Shown here: positions 57,221 to 64,000 of the stretch, piece after piece
Layout of the letters: the number at the start of each line of letters is the position of its first letter
How positions within the stretch are numbered: the stretch's first letter is position 1
Assembly (NCBI RefSeq): GCF_038419845.1
Contig: NZ_JBCAQT010000008.1
Location: 1-64,000, forward strand
Direction of reading: 5' to 3'
DNA from: Marinimicrobium sp038419845
GTDB taxonomy: Bacteria; Pseudomonadota; Gammaproteobacteria; Pseudomonadales; Cellvibrionaceae
Length of the DNA: 64,000 bases
Program-made: the position numbers and the translations under genes
The notes under the pieces: model-generated
What the model was told of the DNA's origin: nothing
The model's database searches: none
The model's input: the letters and a program-made list of their open reading frames with translations, nothing else

Positions 57221-57283
57221 CAACTCAACAGACTGTCAATTCAACCGGTTTTCAAGTGTCAGCTTGTATGAAAGCGTGGAGGA

Positions 57284-58141
57284 TCAGGCAGCCAGAATGG
57301 CGGTCTTGACCTTCTTCATCGCATTTTTTTCAAGCTGACGAATACGCTCGGCCGAAACGCCGTATTCCGCAGCCAGCTCGTGCAGCGTCGACTTGTCTTC
57401 GGCCAGCCAGCGACGCTGGAGAATGGTTCGGCTGCGATCATCCAGCTTTTCCAAGGCGACTTCCAGATTGTTGACGCTGTTCTCTTCCCAGTTGGAGTCT
57501 TCCAGCTGGGTGGCCGGGTCGTAGCGCTTGTCTTCCAGATAGTGCACCGGCGCGACATAGTGGCTGTCATCGTCGTCTTCTTCACCGGCATCAAAGCCGG
57601 CGTCGTAGGACGCCAGACGGCCTTCCATCTCGCGCACGTGCTTGACGTCCACACCCAGATCTTCGGCGACGGCTTCCGCCTCGTCGTTGTTCAGCCAGGC
57701 GAGCCGCTTTTTGGCGCCGCGCAGATTGAAGAACAGCTTGCGCTGGGCCTTGGTGGTCGCCACTTTGACAATGCGCCAGTTGCGCAGAATGAATTCGTGA
57801 ATCTCAGCCTTGATCCAGTGCACCGCAAAAGAGACCAGGCGTACCCCGCGCTCCGGATTGAAACGCTTGACCGCCTTCATCAGGCCGACGTTGCCCTCCT
57901 GGATCAGGTCGCCCAGCGGCAGGCCGTAGCCGTTGTAGGAACGCGCAATGTGAACCACGAAGCGCAGGTGCGACATGACCAGCTGCCGCGCCGCTTCGAG
58001 ATTGCCGTTGTAATAGAGGTCATCAGCCAGATGTTGCTCTTCCTCCGGTGATAGCACCGGAAAACGGCTCACTGTCTGAACATAGGCATTCAGGTTACCG
58101 CCTGGGGATAATACCCCGGCTGGCATCAGGCCAGTGCTCAT
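57284..58141 (-). CDS. rpoH: RNA polymerase sigma-32 factor
   Basis: A 285-residue heat-shock sigma factor. Region 2 (NLEAARQLVMSHLRFVVHIA, then GLPLGDLIQEGNVGLMKAVK, RGVRLVSFAVHWIKAEI), the RpoH box (TTKAQRKLFFNLR) and region 4 (LAAEYGVSAERIRQLEKNAM) are complete. It directs RNA polymerase to chaperone and protease genes. The ATG is preceded by a perfect AAGGAGGT (58147-58154) and a sigma70 promoter at 58171-58199. It lies downstream of ftsX, as in many gammaproteobacteria. Confidence 0.97.
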   Translation of the reverse strand: MSTGLMPAGVLSPGGNLNAYVQTVSRFPVLSPEEEQHLADDLYYNGNLEAARQLVMSHLRFVVHIARSYNGYGLPLGDLIQEGNVGLMKAVKRFNPERGVRLVSFAVHWIKAEIHEFILRNWRIVKVATTKAQRKLFFNLRGAKKRLAWLNNDEAEAVAEDLGVDVKHVREMEGRLASYDAGFDAGEEDDDDSHYVAPVHYLEDKRYDPATQLEDSNWEENSVNNLEVALEKLDDRSRTILQRRWLAEDKSTLHELAAEYGVSAERIRQLEKNAMKKVKTAILAA

Positions 58142-58170
58142 TACTTACCTCCTTAGAAATTCGGACCTCG

Positions 58171-58199
58171 AGTGTAGCATTACACCCTTGGACTGCCAA
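58171..58199 (-). promoter_or_regulatory. sigma70 promoter of rpoH
   Basis: Minus strand: TTGGCA (58199-58194), 17-bp spacer, TACACT (58176-58171). The predicted start lies about 22 bp before the rpoH ATG, leaving a short leader with a perfect Shine-Dalgarno sequence. That is too short for the large RNA thermometer of the E. coli gene. Confidence 0.7.
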
Positions 58200-58302
58200 G
58201 CCCGGAAAAGTTCCCCCAAGCGGGCCAAACACCTTTGAAATCAGAATCTTAGGCGCCAAATTCAGCCAATTGGGTGAAAAATGAAACACCTTGGAGCATA
58301 CG

Positions 58303-59292
58303 TTACTGGGGTTCGATCTGGATCAGGTGGCGGGCCACGGCCAGCCAGGCCCCGGCCAGCCCCAACAGGCCGGAAAGCAGGACCAGCTGCATGCTGGCGG
58401 CCCAGTCCAGCCCCTGCAAGCGGAAGTCGCTCTGATAGAGATCCGCCAGCCGGGCCACCGGCCCGGACAGCCACCAGAGCCCGAGCCCGAGGAGCACCAG
58501 GGCGAGAATCCCGCCGCCCAGACCGTACCAGAAACCGGTATAGAGAAAGGGTCGGCGGACAAAGGCATCAGTGCCGCCCACCAGCTTGACCACCAGGATT
58601 TCATCCCGGCGGTTTTCGATGGCGAGGCGGATGGTATTGCCCACCGCCAGGAGAACGCCCAGGGCCAAGAGCACCGCCAGCGCCAGCACCACGCGCTGGC
58701 CCAGCTCCATCATCTCCTGCAGGCGTTTAACCCAGGCCATGTCCAGACGCACCTCGGCGACCACCGCCTCCTCCGCCAGCGCTTCGCGCAGCGTCATCAG
58801 GGCGTCGGGATCAGTGACCGCCGGGCGCACCAACAGGACATCGGGCAGAGGGTTCTGTTCCAGATCCTCCAGCACCCGCCCGAGCCCCGAGTAATCCTTG
58901 AACTCCTCCATGGCGGCCTCGGGAGGGATGTGCTCCACCGAGTCCACCTCAGGGTATTCGAGTAGCGTGTCCCGCAGCGCCTGTACCGCTTCAGAACGGG
59001 TATCGCGCTCCAGAAACACCGACAGTTGCCCGGAGTCCTGCCAGCTGTATCCCAGGTTCTGGATATTGCTCAACACCAGATACAGGGCGGCGGGCAGGGC
59101 GACCGCGACCGCCACCACCAGCCAGGTCAGCAGACTCTGCAGCGGGGTGCGCAGCAGCCGCTGCAGGCTCTCCACGGCGGTGGTGCTGTGGTGCGCCTGC
59201 CAGGAATCGAGCCGGTCCGCCAGCCGGGTCCTGCTCTGGCTGGCGCCCTTGGGGCGGGGTTTGACCGGCGCTGCGGGACGGCGCGGCTTCAT
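58303..59292 (-). CDS. ftsX: cell-division ABC transporter permease FtsX
   Basis: A 329-residue inner-membrane protein with a basic cytoplasmic N-terminus, TM1 at about residues 53-73, the periplasmic ECD (QLSVFLERDTRSEAVQAL, DSVEHIPPEAA) and three C-terminal TM helices. It forms a complex with FtsE that controls septal amidases. The start overlaps the ftsE stop by four bases (ATGA). Confidence 0.95.
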   Translation of the reverse strand: MKPRRPAAPVKPRPKGASQSRTRLADRLDSWQAHHSTTAVESLQRLLRTPLQSLLTWLVVAVAVALPAALYLVLSNIQNLGYSWQDSGQLSVFLERDTRSEAVQALRDTLLEYPEVDSVEHIPPEAAMEEFKDYSGLGRVLEDLEQNPLPDVLLVRPAVTDPDALMTLREALAEEAVVAEVRLDMAWVKRLQEMMELGQRVVLALAVLLALGVLLAVGNTIRLAIENRRDEILVVKLVGGTDAFVRRPFLYTGFWYGLGGGILALVLLGLGLWWLSGPVARLADLYQSDFRLQGLDWAASMQLVLLSGLLGLAGAWLAVARHLIQIEPQ

Positions 59293-59957
59293 GCCAGCAC
59301 CCCGTCGTGAACGATTTCGCCGCCCGAGAGGCCCAGCACCCGCTTGTTCATCCGCTGGAGCAGCGCCAGGTCGTGACTGGCAATCATGATCGTGACACCC
59401 ACGTCGTTGAACTGGCGGAAAAGATTCATGATATCGGCCGACAGCTCCGGATCCAGGTTGCCGGTGGGCTCATCCGCCAGCAGCAGCGGCGGCTTGTTGA
59501 CCACCGCGCGGGCGATGCCCACCCGCTGCTGTTCGCCGCCGGAGAGCATGATGGGGTTGTGGCGCTCCTTGTTGAGCAGGCCCACCTTGTCCAGGGCCGC
59601 CCGCACCCGGCGCCCGACCTCGCCGGTCTGGTAGCCCGCGATCTGCAGCGGCAGGGCGACGTTTTCAAACACGCTGCGGTCGAACAACAGTTGGTGATTC
59701 TGGAACACCACGCCCACCTTGCGCCGGAAATAGGGGATATGCCGGCGGGAGAGGCGATTGAGGTTGCGCTCATCGATGAAGACCTGTCCCTGGGTCGGGC
59801 GCTCCATCAGCATGATCAACTTCATCAGGGTACTTTTGCCGGCGCCCGAGTGACCGGTGAGAAACACCATCTCCCCTTTGGGGACCTCGAAACTCACCCG
59901 GGATAGTGCATCCTGGCCGCTGCCGTAGCGTTTACTGACCGCGTCAAAACGAATCAC
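59289..59957 (-). CDS. ftsE: cell-division ABC transporter ATPase FtsE
   Basis: A 222-residue ATPase with Walker A GHSGAGKST, signature LSGGEQQRVGIARAVV and Walker B PPLLLADEPTGNLD. The start is GTG at 59957 (VIRFDAVSKRYG), 6 nt after GGAG; the open frame extending upstream overlaps ftsY. It is coupled to ftsX. Confidence 0.95.
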   Translation of the reverse strand: MIRFDAVSKRYGSGQDALSRVSFEVPKGEMVFLTGHSGAGKSTLMKLIMLMERPTQGQVFIDERNLNRLSRRHIPYFRRKVGVVFQNHQLLFDRSVFENVALPLQIAGYQTGEVGRRVRAALDKVGLLNKERHNPIMLSGGEQQRVGIARAVVNKPPLLLADEPTGNLDPELSADIMNLFRQFNDVGVTIMIASHDLALLQRMNKRVLGLSGGEIVHDGVLA

Positions 59958-59967
59958 GCCCCGCTCC

Positions 59968-61098
59968 TCACTCGCGCGACTCGCCAAAGAGCGCGTCGAC
60001 AAAGGGCTGCGCCCGGAACGGTTGCAGGTCGTCCACCCCTTCGCCCACACCGATAAAGCGCACCGGCAGACCGAATTCCTTGCTCAGGGCAAAGATGACC
60101 CCGCCCTTGGCCGTGCCATCGAGCTTGGTCAGTACCAGTCCGGTCACGCCCGAGGACTGGATGAACTCGCGCGCCTGACTCACCGCGTTCTGACCGGTGC
60201 CGGCGTCCAGCACCAGCAGGATTTCGTGGGGAGCCGAGGGGTCGATCTTGCCCATGACCCGTTTGACCTTGGACAACTCTTCCATCAGGTGCGACTTGTT
60301 GTGCAGGCGCCCGGCGGTATCGGCGATCAGCACGTCGGTCCCGCGGGCCTTGGCGGCCTGGAGCGCATCGAACACCACCGAGGCACTGTCGGCGCCGGTG
60401 TGCTGGGCGATCACCGGCACTTTGTTGCGCTCGCCCCAGACCTGCAGCTGCTCCACGGCAGCCGCGCGAAAGGTGTCGCCCGCGGCGAGCATCACATTTT
60501 TATCCTGCCCCTGAAGGTGTTTGGCCAGCTTGCCGATGGTGGTGGTCTTGCCCACACCATTCACCCCCACCACCAGAATCACGTAGGGCTGCTTTTCGGT
60601 ATCAATGACCAGGGGCGACTCCACCGGCACCAGCAACTCGGCCAGCTGTTCGCGCAGCGCCTGAAAAAGCGAGTCGGCGTCGTTCAGTTGTTTGCGCGCC
60701 ACCCGATCCGTGAGGTTGTCGATGATGTCGGTGGTGGCCTGGTAGCCCACGTCGGCCACCAGCAGCTGGGATTCGATTTCTTCCAGCAGCTCGTCGTCAA
60801 TGGCTTTGCTGCCCAGAATCAGATTGCCCAGCCCCTCGGTAAACTGGTTGCTGGTGCGGCTCAAACCCCGTTTGATGCGGGCAAAGACGCTGGTTTTGGG
60901 TTTTTCCTGCAACTGGGACCCGGCTTTCGAAGTGGCCTCGCTGGTTTCCCGGGGCGGCTCGGCCGCGTCGGCGTCAGGGCTGGCGGGCGCTTCGGGGGCC
61001 GACTCGGCTTCCGAAGTCGATTCGGGGGCATCGACCGGGCGCTCGGAGTCGACCTCCGTTTCGGCCGGTTTCTGCTTCTTGCGTTTGAAAAACAACAT
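59968..61098 (-). CDS. ftsY: signal recognition particle receptor FtsY
   Basis: A 376-residue SRP GTPase with a long acidic N-terminal A domain (about residues 1-75, rich in Glu, Ala and Ser), then the NG domain: GVNGVGKTTTIGKLA, DTFRAAAVEQL, DTAGRLHNK, TKLDGTAKGG. It docks ribosome-SRP complexes at the membrane. It is the first gene of the ftsY-ftsE-ftsX operon and divergent from rsmD. Confidence 0.97.
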   Translation of the reverse strand: MLFFKRKKQKPAETEVDSERPVDAPESTSEAESAPEAPASPDADAAEPPRETSEATSKAGSQLQEKPKTSVFARIKRGLSRTSNQFTEGLGNLILGSKAIDDELLEEIESQLLVADVGYQATTDIIDNLTDRVARKQLNDADSLFQALREQLAELLVPVESPLVIDTEKQPYVILVVGVNGVGKTTTIGKLAKHLQGQDKNVMLAAGDTFRAAAVEQLQVWGERNKVPVIAQHTGADSASVVFDALQAAKARGTDVLIADTAGRLHNKSHLMEELSKVKRVMGKIDPSAPHEILLVLDAGTGQNAVSQAREFIQSSGVTGLVLTKLDGTAKGGVIFALSKEFGLPVRFIGVGEGVDDLQPFRAQPFVDALFGESRE

Positions 61099-61178
61099 GG
61101 GTGAGTTGATCTACCTTTATGCTACGGGCGGAAAGACGCTATCCTAACACTTCTATCCCAGCGAGAGAGAGGCCCCCG

Positions 61179-61784
61179 TTGAAAGCCGCGAAGCGACCCG
61201 CAAAGAAAAAGGCCGAAAGCGCACAGAGTACCCAACCGCTTCGGATCATCGGCGGTCAGTGGCGCGGGCGCAAGCTCAGCTTCCCGGCGGTCGAGGGCCT
61301 GCGCCCCACCGGCGACCGGGTGCGGGAAACGCTGTTCAACTGGCTCGGGCCCCTCTTGCCTGATGCCCACTGTCTGGACCTGTATGCCGGCTCGGGCGCC
61401 CTGGGTCTGGAGGCCCTGTCCAGAGGCGCCAGGTCGGCGACCCTGGTGGAAAAGGACCCGGTGGCCGCCACCCAGCTGCGTGCCAACCTGCAACAGCTGG
61501 GCACTGACCGGGGCCGGGCCCTTAATGAGGACAGCCTGAAATGGCTCAATGGTGAGCCGCCGGCGCAACCCTTTGATGTGGTGTTCATCGACCCTCCGTT
61601 TGATCTCGATCTGTGGCAAGAGAGCATCGAGCGGCTGGCCCGGCCCGGCTGGCTGGCCAGTGACGCCGCCGTCTATGTCGAATCCGGTCCGGCGCTGGAG
61701 CCGGAACTGCCCGCGAACTGGCACCTCCATCGGGACAAAACCACCGGCCAGGTCCGCTACCGCCTCTACTTTTTGGGGAGCTGA
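61179..61784 (+). CDS. rsmD: 16S rRNA (guanine(966)-N2)-methyltransferase
   Basis: A 201-residue SAM methyltransferase with LRIIGGQWRGRKLSFP, RPTGDRVRETLFNWL, LDLYAGSGALGLEALSRGA and the catalytic VFIDPPFD. It modifies G966 of 16S rRNA. I prefer TTG at 61179 with GAGAGG upstream; an in-frame ATG at 61119 would add 20 residues but has no ribosome binding site and lies only 20 bp from the ftsY start. Confidence 0.94.
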   Translation: MKAAKRPAKKKAESAQSTQPLRIIGGQWRGRKLSFPAVEGLRPTGDRVRETLFNWLGPLLPDAHCLDLYAGSGALGLEALSRGARSATLVEKDPVAATQLRANLQQLGTDRGRALNEDSLKWLNGEPPAQPFDVVFIDPPFDLDLWQESIERLARPGWLASDAAVYVESGPALEPELPANWHLHRDKTTGQVRYRLYFLGS

Positions 61785-61874
61785 TCGCCCCTCGACTGGC
61801 CAAGGCCGGGGAAATTCATTACCATCGGGCGCCTGTTTACCGCGACAAAACGCCGCCAACCAAGAGACTTACCC

Positions 61875-62366
61875 ATGCGCACAGTGGTCTACCCCGGCAC
61901 CTTCGATCCGATTACCAATGGCCACATCGATCTGGTGGAGCGCGCCTGTCGACTGTTCGACCAGGTGGTGATCGGCGTGGCCGACAGCCCCCGGAAAAAC
62001 CCGCTGTTCAGCCTCAATGAGCGCGTCTCTCTGGTGCGCGACAACCTGCAGCACCTGGACAATGTCGAGGTCTGCGGCTTTGACAAACTGCTGGTGGATT
62101 TTGTGCGGGAGAAGAAAGCCCAGGCGGTGCTGCGCGGGCTGCGTGCGGTGTCCGACTTTGAATACGAATTTCAGCTGGCCAACATGAACCGGGCGCTGGA
62201 GCCCAGCATGGAGAGCCTGTTTCTGACTCCGGCCGAGCACTTATCTTTTATTTCGTCGTCCATTGTGCGGGAGATCGCCAGCCTCAATGGCGATGTGAGC
62301 AAATTCGTGCGACCCTCGGTCGAGCAGGCACTGGCGCACAAGTTCGGCCACAAACCCCATCACTGA
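61875..62366 (+). CDS. coaD: phosphopantetheine adenylyltransferase
   Basis: A 163-residue enzyme of coenzyme A synthesis that adenylates 4'-phosphopantetheine. It has YPGTFDPITNGHIDLVERA (the HxGH nucleotidyltransferase motif as NGHI), RGLRAVSDFEYEFQLANMNR and ISSSIVREIASLNGDVS. Length and motifs are canonical. It lies downstream of rsmD, as in many gammaproteobacteria. Confidence 0.97.
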   Translation: MRTVVYPGTFDPITNGHIDLVERACRLFDQVVIGVADSPRKNPLFSLNERVSLVRDNLQHLDNVEVCGFDKLLVDFVREKKAQAVLRGLRAVSDFEYEFQLANMNRALEPSMESLFLTPAEHLSFISSSIVREIASLNGDVSKFVRPSVEQALAHKFGHKPHH

Positions 62367-62441
62367 GGGCGCCGGCATGCCTTGCGGCTAACCCCTTTCC
62401 GGTCCGCTGAATGTCACAATGTAAGTGGCGGAGTACACTCA

Positions 62442-63371
62442 ATGCCCGATCGCTCGCACTTCACCCGGCGCTGGCTGGTGGTCCTCACCGCCATTTTCTG
62501 CTGCCTGCTCTGGGGCAGCGCCTACCCGGCGATCAAAACCGGCTACGCCCTGCTGAGCATTCCCGCCGATGACACCGCCTCCCAGGTGCTGTTTGCGGGC
62601 TACCGCTTTTTCGGCTCCGGCCTGCTGCTTCTGGCCCTGGCGACGGTCACGGGCAAATCCCTCTGGTCGTTCAGCCCCCGCCAGTGGGGCCAGCTCGCCC
62701 TGCTGGGGCTGATGCAGACCACCCTGCAGTATGTGTTTTTCTATATCGGTCTGGCCTACGCCAGCGGGGTGAAGGCGGCCATTGTGAACTCCACCGGCAC
62801 CTTCTTCAGCGTGCTGCTCGCGCATTTCATCTATCGCAATGACCGGATGAGCGCGGCGCGCAGCATCGGCTGCATTCTCGGCTTCGCCGGCGTTGTGCTG
62901 GTGAACCTGGGACGGGGCCCGCTGAACTTCGATTTTACCCTGATGGGTGAGGGCTTTATTGCCATCGCCGCGCTGGTCATGGCCATTGCGCTGCTTTACG
63001 GCAAACGTCTGTCCCAGACCATCGACCCGGTGGTCATGACCGGGCAGCAGCTCACCCTCGGGGGACTGGTACTGATTGCCATCGGGAGCTTCAGTGGCGG
63101 CGAGGTCACGGGGATCGGCTGGCATTCGGGGTTGTTGCTGGGCTATCTGACGGCGCTGTCGGCGACGGTCTTCGCCCTCTGGAGTTTTCTGCTCAAGCAC
63201 AACCCGGTGGGGCAGGTCATTCCCCTCCAGTTCCTGATTCCGGTGTTCGGCGCGCTCCTGTCAGCCTACTTTCTGCAGGAAACCATCCTGGAATGGAAAA
63301 ACCTGATGGCGCTGGCGCTGGTGTGCTGGGGCATCTGGCTGGTGACCCGACCCTCGGGTCAACAAACCTGA
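62442..63371 (+). CDS. DMT-superfamily (EamA) transporter
   Basis: A 309-residue inner-membrane protein with ten predicted helices in two EamA repeats (LLWGSAYPAIKTGYALL, QYVFFYIGLAYASGVKAAIV; second repeat ending SAYFLQETILEWKNLMALAL). It exports or imports small metabolites; the substrate is unknown. I chose ATG 62442 with GGAG 9 nt upstream over a TTG at 62382. It follows coaD by 75 bp. Confidence 0.88.
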   Translation: MPDRSHFTRRWLVVLTAIFCCLLWGSAYPAIKTGYALLSIPADDTASQVLFAGYRFFGSGLLLLALATVTGKSLWSFSPRQWGQLALLGLMQTTLQYVFFYIGLAYASGVKAAIVNSTGTFFSVLLAHFIYRNDRMSAARSIGCILGFAGVVLVNLGRGPLNFDFTLMGEGFIAIAALVMAIALLYGKRLSQTIDPVVMTGQQLTLGGLVLIAIGSFSGGEVTGIGWHSGLLLGYLTALSATVFALWSFLLKHNPVGQVIPLQFLIPVFGALLSAYFLQETILEWKNLMALALVCWGIWLVTRPSGQQT

Positions 63372-63396
63372 CCAACGGTTGCATCAATACCCTTCT

Positions 63397-64000
63397 CTAT
63401 TTCTGACAAGCCACACAGTACACGCTGGTGCGATTGTTCATCCGGATTTCTTTCAGCGCTTTGCCGCACTGGCGACAGGGTTGATAACCACGACCGTAGA
63501 CCAGCAGCTGCTGCTTGAAATAGCCCGGCTGGCCGTCTCCGCCGACGAAGTCGCGCAGGGTGGTGCCGCCCTGGTCAATGGAGCGCTGAAGCACAAACCG
63601 GATCTGCTCCACCAGCGCTTGCGCCTGCTTGCGGGTCAGAGTCCCGGCCTTGCGGATGGGTTTGATGCCCGCCAGATAGAGCGCCTCGTTGGCGTAGATG
63701 TTGCCCACCCCCACCACGGTTTTGCTGTCCATGAGAAACTGCTTGATGGGGGCGGTGCGTTTGCGACTGCGCCGGAACAGATACTCGGCATGAAAGGCGT
63801 CGCTCAGAGGCTCCGGCCCCAGATGGGCGAGCAGCGCATGGTCCTCGGCGTCGCCTTCCACCCAGAGCAGACAGCCGAAACGGCGCGGGTCACAGTAGCG
63901 CAGCACGCGCGAACCGAACACCAGATCGAAGTGATCGTGAAAGCGCGGCGGCTCCTTTCTTTCAACGATGCGCAGGCTGCCGGACATGCCCAGGTGGATC
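63397..64000 (-). CDS. mutM: formamidopyrimidine-DNA glycosylase, 3' part (5' end beyond the window)
   Basis: About 200 C-terminal residues of Fpg/MutM; the frame runs off the right edge (HLGMSGSLRI continues upstream). Visible are VLRYCDPRRFG, the H2TH region MDSKTVVGVGNIYANEALY and the C-terminal zinc finger CRQCGKALKEIRMNNRTSVY-CVAC. It removes oxidised purines such as 8-oxoguanine. The catalytic N-terminal Pro is outside the window. It is convergent with the EamA gene. Confidence 0.95.
   Translation of the reverse strand, partial: IHLGMSGSLRIVERKEPPRFHDHFDLVFGSRVLRYCDPRRFGCLLWVEGDAEDHALLAHLGPEPLSDAFHAEYLFRRSRKRTAPIKQFLMDSKTVVGVGNIYANEALYLAGIKPIRKAGTLTRKQAQALVEQIRFVLQRSIDQGGTTLRDFVGGDGQPGYFKQQLLVYGRGYQPCRQCGKALKEIRMNNRTSVYCVACQK

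Noticed and set aside
58290..58310. GCATACGTTA near the ftsX stop, resembling half of the maltodextrin operator
   Set aside because: Only one half-site matches, it has no partner site and it lies at the end of a housekeeping gene.

Overview
The window looks like a chromosomal stretch of a marine, polysaccharide-degrading gammaproteobacterium of the Cellvibrionaceae type (Marinimicrobium, Saccharophagus and Teredinibacter are the closest comparisons I can suggest from gene content alone). The evidence is the mix of secreted GH13 enzymes, a large TonB-dependent receptor, a cellulose-type AA10 LPMO carrying CBM10 and CBM2, a CBM6 fragment, a complete general secretion (T2SS) operon, GC-rich codon use, and the gammaproteobacterial order rpoH-ftsX-ftsE-ftsY / rsmD-coaD.

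Layout. 1-320: edge of an IS3-type element abutting a truncated CBM6 protein. 867-5813: small Cys/His-rich periplasmic protein, then cusB and cusA for copper/silver efflux, with no outer-membrane partner. 5940-9706: S41 peptidase, chemotaxis receptor, small periplasmic Spy-like protein. 9877-28306: a maltodextrin/starch utilisation locus with a LacI-family regulator, an MFS sugar transporter, a lipoprotein amylase, a GH13_23 alpha-glucosidase, a TonB-dependent receptor, a tryptophan-halogenase-family flavoenzyme, two more GH13 enzymes and a 1167-residue pullulanase ending in a GlyGly-CTERM-like tail. 28378-30237: AA10 LPMO. 30677-43818: uracil-DNA glycosylase-like protein, oligopeptide ABC transporter with an M3 peptidase, CPXCG protein, slipin/NfeD pair, TlpA-like thioredoxin, PLD-N protein, GGCT-like protein and NAD-dependent epimerase. 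43924-55637: gspC-D-E-F-G-H-I-J-K-L-M-N, read right to left. 56005-64000: trmB, DUF423, rpoH, ftsX, ftsE, ftsY, rsmD, coaD, an EamA transporter and the start-truncated mutM.

How it fits together. Starch would be debranched and cut outside by the pullulanase, maltodextrins imported by the TonB receptor, trimmed by periplasmic or lipoprotein GH13 enzymes, taken in by the MFS carrier and hydrolysed to glucose by the cytoplasmic GH13_23 enzyme. The T2SS operon is the likely exporter of the LPMO and pullulanase.

The most notable signal is regulatory. Six copies of a near-palindrome TGCATACGTATGCA-type operator occur as three pairs. They serve four promoters. In all four, the proximal operator ends exactly 5 nt before a TTG-type -35 box, and the operator pairs are spaced 60, 40 and 29 bp, which keeps the same helical phase. 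The pullulanase leader additionally carries two intrinsic-terminator-like hairpins between the promoter and the start codon. These suggest a shared, possibly activating, LacI-family architecture plus attenuation; this is inference from sequence only.
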